Of a stretch of DNA of 64,000 bases, positions 56,661 through 64,000 are shown piece by piece (position 1 is the first letter of the stretch; every line of letters starts with the position of its first letter). The DNA lies in NCBI GenBank assembly GCA_950295325.1, contig OX485809.1:22384001-22448000 (forward strand). The letters are read 5' to 3'. The position numbers and the translations under genes are program-made. This stretch comes from Polytrichum commune (Eukaryota; Streptophyta; Polytrichopsida; Polytrichales; Polytrichaceae). The notes beneath the pieces were generated by a model. It was not told the DNA's origin. It was given only the letters and a program-made list of their open reading frames with translations, and searched no databases.

Positions 56661-56979
56661 ATTTAGTGTAATCTTTTGGTTGTTATGGACTTTTTGGTCA
56701 ATTCTAGACTAAATTGTTGCCATAGGTTTGCTTTAATATCTCCAAGTTATGATGGTAAATGTCCATGCATATCATGTCCAAAATCTTTTTATATATAATC
56801 ACTTACACAGTGGCTTCATGGGGAGTACAAATAATAACATTTGAAACACGAGTGTTCACATTTCCAAAAATGCTTGCTTATTTTCAAACTCATTAAATGT
56901 ATGGGATTACTTAAATATCAATTTTATTGAAAATAACACTTATAAAGGTAATGCTTAGAGAGGTAAACTATACATTATT

Positions 56980-57600
56980 GACTCCTTAGAGGCACCATTT
57001 GAGGGCCTTTTGAGAATTTATTGCATACCTCCTTAACGACGTTGTGGCTCCAAATGCTCCTTCCAAGCATATATTGTATACCTCTTTAACCATCAACGTT
57101 TCTCAAGAGGTAGGCTTTTGAGAATATCGCATAATAACGAGAACATACATGTACTCCTTAGAGGCACCATTTGAGGGGCTTTAGAGAATTAATTGCATAC
57201 CTCCTTAAAGATGTTGTGTCTCCAAACAATCCTTCCAAGCATATATATTATATTGTATACCTCTATAACCATCAACGTTTCTCAAGAGGTAGGCTTTTGA
57301 GAATATCCCATAATAACGAGAATATTCAACATGTAGTCCTTAGAGGCACCCTTTGAGGTTATATTCTATACCTCCATAACCATCGATGTTCTCTAGAGAT
57401 TACTTTTGAGAATATATTATATTTGTTAACATGCAACATTGACTCCTTAGATATTCTTTTTTGAGGATGTATTGAATAATTCCTCTGTAACCATCAATGT
57501 TTTTCAAGAGGTGAACTCCATTTAAGAATATACCATATTGTTAACATACAAAATTGACTCCTTACATGTACCATTTTCAAAATATATTGTGAACCTCTAT
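56980..57600. repeat. Irregular tandem array around ACTCCTTAGAGGCACC
   Basis: The motif ACTCCTTAGAGGCACCATTT begins units at 56981, 57153 and 57335 (variant), with decayed units at 57442 and 57557. The first two units (172 and 182 bp) share CATACCTCCTTAA, CCTTCCAAGCATATAT and CATCAACGTTTCTCAAGAGG. No coding potential. Confidence 0.8.
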
Positions 57601-59673
57601 ATGCACTAGCCGGGTTATCGTGACATTCTTTCAAAATTTGAGGAATCTCATAAATTATCACACACCTTCTTAGGACACTATCCTTCCCTTGTTTATATAA
57701 GGTATTGGCTATGATGATATAAGGTCATGCCTTGAAGGCCAATTGTTGTTTTTATTTGACACTATAATCCTCAGGGAATGTATTATTATGTAAGTAATTA
57801 ATTATTTCAACATATTTATGAGGTATAGCATCAATAAAAAAAATTGGGCATCTAGAAAAGAATCATCAAAATATGTGGAAATCTTTCTCCCAAATTGGTG
57901 GAATTAACACTGGAGTTGTCACTAATTTTTGTTTTCAAGTATTAAATGCATTAGTGCAAGCTGGGATCCATATTGGAGGTGACACAATTTTCTTTAATAA
58001 TTCAGTTAAAGGCATGGTTATTATGGAATATTGGAAAATGAATTTACAAAAATAACCACTATGACCAAAAATCCCTTAACTTTTGTAACAATAGTAGGCA
58101 TTGGTAAAGTGACAATAGCCGCTACTTTGTCTAGGTTGGTAGCTATTCTTCTTTTAGAAACAATACGACCCACTACCTTTCTAAAGAAAACTAAGAATGT
58201 TGATTTAGTGACGTTTATAGAAATTCTAAATTCCATATACTTATTGAAATAGTTTTGCAAACAATTAGCATGTTGTTCCATAGCTCCAAACACTAAAAAC
58301 GTATTCAAGAATATTTCCATGAATTTACATAAATATGCTTGAAATGCTTTGGTTATGATCCTTTGAAATGTAGCAAGTGCATTACATAACCCACAAGAGC
58401 ATGATCATATAAGCGAAGGTTCCCTAATCCTCGAGGGGGGCAGTGTGTTAAAAAGTTAAGGATATAGGTGCGAACAACCACTATTTTGTAGGGGGGTATT
58501 ACTTTCAATTCTCTTTTTTTTTTCACATGCTATCATTATGTAAATTTCTACTTTGGGTTAATAGAAAAATAGCTTGCATTACTTATAATTCCAAATTACT
58601 TATTATTCCATACCCTATAGTACTTTAAAGATGTCCAGTGCCATTTTTGGTACCCTATATTACTCTTAAGTCCATTTATAATTTTTAGCCCCCATGTTTT
58701 TAAAATACCCTATCATTTGTTCGCACGTATATTGCTACTCCAACCAATGACTACCCCCCCCCCCCGAGCCCCAATCAGTTGTAAGTATGGTATATCAACG
58801 GTGGGATTTATAAATTTAAATTTGGTTATATTTTGGAAATCCATTCATAAAAGAGCATTTTGTGTGACCAACTACTGCATCAAGCATAGTGTTAGGAAAA
58901 TGAAGTGGAAAATAATCCTTTCCTGTAACACTATTCTATCTACAAAAATCTTAGCAAATCAATTTGCCATTTTTCTTGAGCACTACCAGAATGGGAGATC
59001 CCTTCACTAAAAAAAAACTTTATAGATGAATCATGCTTCTAGTAATTTATCAATTTACTCTTTGACTAACAAAGAGTGTTTGAGATTCATTCTATATTGT
59101 TTATGCCTCACTTGTGAAACTCCTTCCTCTAGCACAATCTTATGTTCACATAGATCACGTGGTATACCTCTTAAGTCTTTGTAAGTCCAAGCGAATGCTT
59201 GGATATTTCTCTTGAAATAATTATACAATATTTCCTTTCAATATTAGAGATTTTCTCATATATTTTAATGATCTTAGGAGTTTCCTTAGTTCCTAAGTTC
59301 ATTTCTTACACATAGTTTTGGCTACATAGCTCTTAATTGGAGTGTTGGATGAAAACATGGCATCATCCCAATCCTCCTCAAGTGTTGATGCTAATTTAAC
59401 TTTCTTATCTGGTAAAGGTTTTTGATGAATAAGGGGTTTGGGTTGATATTCTAATTCAAGGGCACTGGTAGTAGAGATATTAAAAATAATTTTTTTCCAC
59501 TGAAGAATTGCATCCTCCGAATCCCCTTGGTCCAAAGGAAAATAATATTCTCCCATACCAAGTGGCAAGGGTTCAAATTGATGACTTTTAATATTGTCTA
59601 TGGGCTCAATAGGTAAATCAATAATTTTGGACTTCGAACCACCCAAGGAGAATTCCATCATCTTGAGTTTCAC
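57600..59673 (-). mobile_element. Decayed Ty3-type LTR retrotransposon pol
   Basis: Minus-strand reading in order gives RGIPRDLCEHKIVLEEGVSQ with KQYRMN (59170-59030), LDAVVGHTKCSFMNGFPKYN (about 58890-58810), then after a MITE GLCNALATFQRI (about 58400-58350), MEIFLNTFLVFG, GRIVSKRRIATNLDKVAAIV, MPLTELLKK and TTPVLIPPIWEKDFHIF (58020-57860), and ILKECHDNP (about 57650). These are reverse transcriptase, RNase H start and integrase zinc-region landmarks of the Ty3 superfamily. The YxDD active site reads FLNT, so the enzyme is dead. A 124-codon frame upstream (59299-59673) probably belongs to the gag-pol linker. Confidence 0.8.
58430..58768. mobile_element. Poly-G-capped MITE, copy 4 (339 bp), inside the Ty3 pol
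   Basis: CTCGA plus 6 G on the left, 12 C plus GAG on the right. The flanking 8 bp are CCCTAATC and CCCCAATC, one mismatch. It splits the reverse transcriptase coding region of the Ty3 relic, so it inserted after that element. Confidence 0.88.
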
Positions 59674-59679
59674 TACAGG

Positions 59680-59835
59680 GTCTCCAAGGTCTCCACTACA
59701 GGGTTTCCACTACAGAGTTTCCAAGGTCTAGATGACATTCAAGGTCTAAATGACAGTCAAGGTCTAGACGATGACATTCAAGGTCTAGACGACATTCAAG
59801 GTCTAGACAATGACATTCAAGGTCTAGACTCCCGG
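59680..59835. repeat. Minisatellite of CAAGGTCTAGACGATGACATT
   Basis: About six imperfect units of 15-21 bp, preceded by related CTACAGGGTTTCCA/GGTCTCCA repeats (59672-59726). Such short-period repeats are common between gag and pol of decayed LTR elements. Confidence 0.8.
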
Positions 59836-62355
59836 GACTGCCAAGGTTTGAACAACCATAACTTCCTCAATACTTGTCCAATTGGGGCAAGTGATGAGTC
59901 CATCATCATCTACGTAGATGTCGATGGAGTGGTTGAGTGTGAGCACAAAAGATCATACAACTTGATCTTCTAAAGTTATGATGTTCTAAAGTTATGATCT
60001 TTTGAAGGAAGTTATGATGTTCTAAAGCTGTTGGGGTCTTCTAGCCCTAGCGGCTAAGGGAAAATGTCTACTTGGCCCCAACTCTTGGTAGAGAGACAAA
60101 AAGTTTCTTGACGGTGGGGTAGGGGCCCCGCCAAAATTCCTAGAGGCTTATATAGGTGAGGTGGCGTGGCCGGCCAAACCCACCCGAGGCCGAACGGCAC
60201 AGCCTCCACGGGCATTGGCCGAACATGGGGGCATAGTTGCCTAGTATGGTTACCTAGTATGATTGCCTAGTATAGTATTTTCATGGATGGAAATCTACAT
60301 CTTACCATTGGCTACCGATAAAATGGTGAGTCCCGAATGCAAGTGTAGAAGGGTTGGTCCCCCTCCTATGAACTAAGAGGTCCATGATATGGGGAGCTAA
60401 TCATTAGCATGGCGGACTGCGAAGGGTTAGCGCTTGTGATCCTTGCTAGAAATGAAAATGGTCAATATTGTTAAGGGGTGCTAGCAAGAGTTACGACAAT
60501 AATGGATTAGCCATTTGGAATTGTGGAGGTGGTGGTAAGGTGTAGGTTGTGGTGGTGGTCGAGGCAAAGGTGGGGTTGTGGGAGTTAAGGGTGTTCCAAC
60601 AATTGGTAACACTCGTAGTGGAAGTATTTTGGAAGGCGAACCAAAGTTTATTTGGTAAGGTTCAAAAGGTGATAGAATATGTTCCTTGCCTTTGTTTCCC
60701 TCGATAGTCGAAAGCTCTTGAGGTTTATTTCAGGTTTAAAACCTTGGTCCTTCTTTTGCAAATCAAGAACTAACTTTAATCAAGTTCTCTGTTCCTCAAC
60801 TTTTTTCTCTCTTATATTCCCTAGCTACAACATGATCCTCTTTGGCCTTGTCATTAGCAACTTTCCATATTGAATTTGTCTGCAAATAAGATTTAGCATG
60901 TGCAGGTTCTAGTATGATAGTTGCATATGCTAACACATTACCTCATTTATTTATTTGGTTCTTTCTCACGGGTTTTTTTCCTTCTATTCAAGTAAAATTT
61001 TGTAAATCAACAAAATTCCATGCCTTGAGGGGAAGGATCAAGAAAATCCGGAATTTCAGCACTTGCACATGGTTAAAAAGGTCCGTAACCAAAACAAGCC
61101 TCAATACTAGTATATTGTCCACCGTTCCAACATCTGTAACCAAACTTATTAACTAGGAAGTTTTCAATTTTATGGTGACCATAAACTAGAAACAAAAACC
61201 TAAAGTCCACTCTCAACTATGGACGGCCTTTAAGGATTATTATTTCATTAAATCCTCAGCATCTTGCCAAATTATTCCCGAAATCTTATCTTGTAAATGA
61301 AGTGGTAGATTTAGGAAATTGGCTAGAAACCCCTTTGGATAGATTAATTTTCCTTGGACCTATAAGAATTCCTGCCCCCCAAAATGAAGCTTTTTAAAAA
61401 CGGTGTAGGGCAGCGAACAAATGCAGACCTTTATAAAACCAACTGTCAAGGTTGTTCAACCTCTTCTCATTTCAAGTCCCATGGCCACATCTATAACCCA
61501 AACTAGTGGGATTTGAAGGTCTAATCTAATTATTTAATTAATTTGGGTGTGTATTGCTCAACCTCTTATGCCTACAATTGAGGACAATGAAGGGTTCACA
61601 TTTGCTCCTTGGACTTTTCTTGCCTCAGACTATTAGAGGATTGTATTTGTCTCGAACTATAACTTGTAGCATTTTCAAAGTGCAGCTCAAAGAATTAGTT
61701 ATAAGAGGAATACATGTGGATATAAATGGAGATTCCAGCCTACCTATGTTACAACCTTGAAATCGTGCTAAAAGCGATGTCATTAACCCGTTGTTACTAC
61801 AAGAACAATTCACTCAGAAAGTCGGTCGGGGGTGGGGTGGGGGAGGATTTCATTCCCCAACATAACATACCGACCATGGAGAGTACGGCGAAAACTTGCT
61901 CCGAGTGGTTCATTGTTAATTCACCCTAATTTAACCCTAATTTAACCTCAAGTTGGGATATCTAGCCCCAAGTGTTGTCAAGTTGCCTAGAAATAGAAAC
62001 ACCGACCGATATCTACAGCACTTTCACCTTCACCCTCCCCGTTTAGCAGGTGCTGCGAAACAGGGACCAAATTGGGGTGTGGGCGACATCGTGTATATAA
62101 AAATTTACAAATTGTACGGTCCACTCTGGAACTCATGTAACTTAGATCATGGTGAACTATCGAGACTTGGAGGAAAAGTTCACCAAAGGAGATATATTAA
62201 TAGATATAGTTAAGATAAACGAGTCCACCTTATCTGAACTTGTTGCTGAATGTGCCTGAGGTCAAGTATCATTGGTTTCAGTTACAAAATGAAGTCGGAA
62301 ATTAACACAAGAGGGAAGTGACACACAAGAATGGTCCGAGCAGGCTTGACTTATA
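59836..62355. other. Probable LTR-retrotransposon interior and intergenic DNA
   Basis: No intact frame. Minus-strand reading of 60700-60900 is rich in charged residues (KLLMTRPKRI, REKKVEEQRT), suggesting decayed gag-like sequence upstream of the Ty3 pol, but this is weak. A plus-strand start MVNYRDLEEKFTKGDILIDI near 62147 has no continuation. Confidence 0.35.
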
Positions 62356-62369
62356 GCTCTCTGATACCA
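62356..62369 (-). other. Possible LTR-retrotransposon primer-binding site
   Basis: The minus strand reads TGGTATCAGAGAGC, and TGGTATCAGAG is the usual plant LTR-element site complementary to the initiator methionine tRNA 3' end. If real, the 5' LTR lies at higher coordinates and the interior lower, the same orientation as the Ty3 pol at 57.6-59.7 kb. The LTR end (expected CA) just before it is not convincing, and no second LTR was identified. Confidence 0.4.
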
Positions 62370-62519
62370 CCACAGATAGGCTGGTGGCAATCCAGCTCAA
62401 CACAAACCTAGGGTCATGCCACTTGGAGTTGGCTTTGTAGGTCTTCTTTCTCAAAAAGAAAAAGAAAAAGAAAATTACAAATCTAGCGTCTTGTGTATAT
62501 AAACGCAATAGCCTTCCTC

Positions 62520-63660
62520 ATGGTTCCAGCAACTCAAGCAGTACTAGCTACTCTTCCTTCAAATTTCTCTACAATTGTTCAAACTGCCTCTTGTAGCATT
62601 TAGCTCTGTATCTGTAGAGCAGCAACAGATTTTATGAGTTTTTTGCAACGGTTTGAGGATTTCTTTGAGGATCAGTTGTAGTTGATGTTTGTTAAGCCAG
62701 TGCAGCTACCACTTATTTCTAGAGGCTTCACGAGTACACTTCCCTTTTTCTCTACAAGTTTTTAGACTGTCTCTTGCAGCATTTTAGCTCTGGATCTGTA
62801 GTTTCAGGCAGTTGTATCTGTAGAGCAGGAACAGATTTTATGAGGTTTTTGCAACGGTTTGAGGATTTCTTTGAGGATCAGTTGTAGTTGATGTTTGTTA
62901 AGCCAGTGCAGCTACCACTTATTTCTAGAAGCTCCAGGAGTACTCTTCCCTCTTTCTCTACAAGTTTTTAGACTGTCTCTTGCAGCATTTTAGCTCTGGA
63001 TCTGTAGACACGCTGTGATATATCACCATCACTACTACACTTTAGTTTTTGCTCACAGCAACAGAACAGGAGAAAAATTGTGAGGTTTTCGTAACGGTTT
63101 GAGGATTTGTGTGTGGATCTGTGGTATTAGTTTGTTGTTTGTTAAACTCAGTGCAGCTATCAGCAACGTCTAGAAACTCCGGGAGTACTCTTCCCTCTTT
63201 CTTTACAATTACACTGTCTCTTGCTGCATTTTAGCTCTGGATCTGTAGACAGGCTGCAGCTACAGGCAGCTAGCTGTGATTCATCACCATCACTACTACA
63301 CCTTAATTTTTGCTCATAGCAACAGAACAGGAGAAAATTGTGAGGTTTTCGTAACGGTTTGAGAATTTGTGTCTGGATCTGTGGTATTAGTTTGTTGTTT
63401 GTTAAACTCAGTGCTGCTACCAGTAACGTCTAGATACTCCGGGAGTACTCTTCCCGCTTTCTTTACAATTTGTGACACTGTCTCTGCTGCACTTTAGCTC
63501 TGGATCTGTAGACAGGCTGCAGACACAGGCAGCTAGCTGTGATTCCTCACCATCACCACTACATTTTTGGTTCATAGCAACAGAACAGCAACACATCTGT
63601 GAGGTTTGTTGCAACGGTTTGTCTGTTGTATTCGGTGTTCCTTAAACCCAGTACTACAGT
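62520..63660. repeat. Divergent tandem array of 184-263 bp units
   Basis: TAGCTCTGGATCTGTAGA-like words recur at 62601, 62785, 62991, 63232 and 63495. Each is followed by GCAACGGTTTGAGGATTT-like and GTTTGTTAA...CAGTGCAGCTACC blocks and preceded by a GAGTACTCTTCCCTCTTTCT block. Spacing grows from 184 to 263 bp as extra segments appear. It may belong to an LTR or untranslated leader. The open frames here are shadows. Confidence 0.8.
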
Positions 63661-64000
63661 AGCATTGATATATACAGCTGAAGGATCCTTCAGCTCTATA
63701 TAGATCCTTCAGCTCTTCGCCCTCCGATTGTCGAATGATCAACATAGCTAACCCTGAAGTTGCTGTGAGCGTAAAGTTGAGATAGAATTCGAACTGGATC
63801 ATCGCATTGACATCACAGCAGCTGCGGTTCAACGGTCCAAGTAGTGAAATTTCCAGGTGTAAACTGTTCAAAAGGAGGTTGAGAATTTGAGTGGGTTTTA
63901 AAGATTAAGAGATCATCATCACTTAATCTAAGAACCAGGTATTTATATAAAATATAATATCCAATGGACCCTGGGCGCGTGTCCACGGAGGAGGAGGACA
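63661..64000. other. Window end, no gene recognised
   Basis: Contains a short hairpin AGGATCCTTCAGCTCTATAT/ATAGATCCTTCAGCT region near 63682-63714. A minus-strand open frame (63572-63871) overlaps the tandem array and is not convincing. Confidence 0.35.

Overview
This is nuclear DNA of a land plant, almost certainly a seed-free plant with a large, repeat-rich genome (fern, lycophyte or bryophyte). The evidence is AT-rich sequence, GT-AG introns of 100-1500 bp, TTTAGGG motifs, Tourist, hAT, Mutator and pogo-type elements, Ty3 relics, and a single intron-rich gene in 64 kb. That gene reads as WASH (WASHC1), a protein I do not know from flowering plants. The exact species cannot be read from the sequence.

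Layout. 1-30 kb is gene-poor and made of nested, decayed mobile elements. These are a Tourist-like MITE (1549-2905) with a hAT-like MITE inside it (1643-2091), a 1.3 kb poly-G-capped element (3638-4960), a decayed non-LTR retroelement on the minus strand (about 7.75-9.1 kb), an 84/86 bp satellite (17516-18023), a hAT-like MITE with a G-rich core (19043-19647), a 5'-truncated non-LTR retrotransposon with an 11 bp target duplication (22239-24996), and a 1120 bp Mutator-like fold-back element with a 9 bp target duplication (28882-30001). 30.7-40.3 kb holds the plus-strand gene, which I resolve into 16 coding exons of about 568 codons. 40.3-64 kb is again repeats: a pogo-like element (44913-45474), a complete Tourist-like MITE (46050-46607), three short poly-G-capped MITEs (48965, 54048 and 58430), a 78 bp satellite (50013-51222), a decayed Ty3 pol on the minus strand (about 57.6-59.7 kb) and a divergent tandem array (62.5-63.7 kb).

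How things fit together. The only apparently functional gene is the WASH homologue. WASH proteins activate the Arp2/3 complex on endosomes, and here the N-terminal helix, the SSAKYP motif, the proline-rich tract, the WH2 and connector motifs and the acidic DDDDWEE tail are all visible. Its introns carry dispersed repeats also found elsewhere in the window, plus a tandem array that duplicates the exon 1 splice junction.

The most novel signals are (i) a retroelement lineage with an unidentified, possibly adenine-methyltransferase-like domain followed by RNase H, a CCHC zinc finger and a restriction-like endonuclease, present in three copies; and (ii) a family of DNA elements whose terminal inverted repeats are essentially CTC plus a run of G, with perfect or near-perfect 8 bp target duplications at four sites. 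No CRISPR array, rRNA or convincing tRNA gene was seen.
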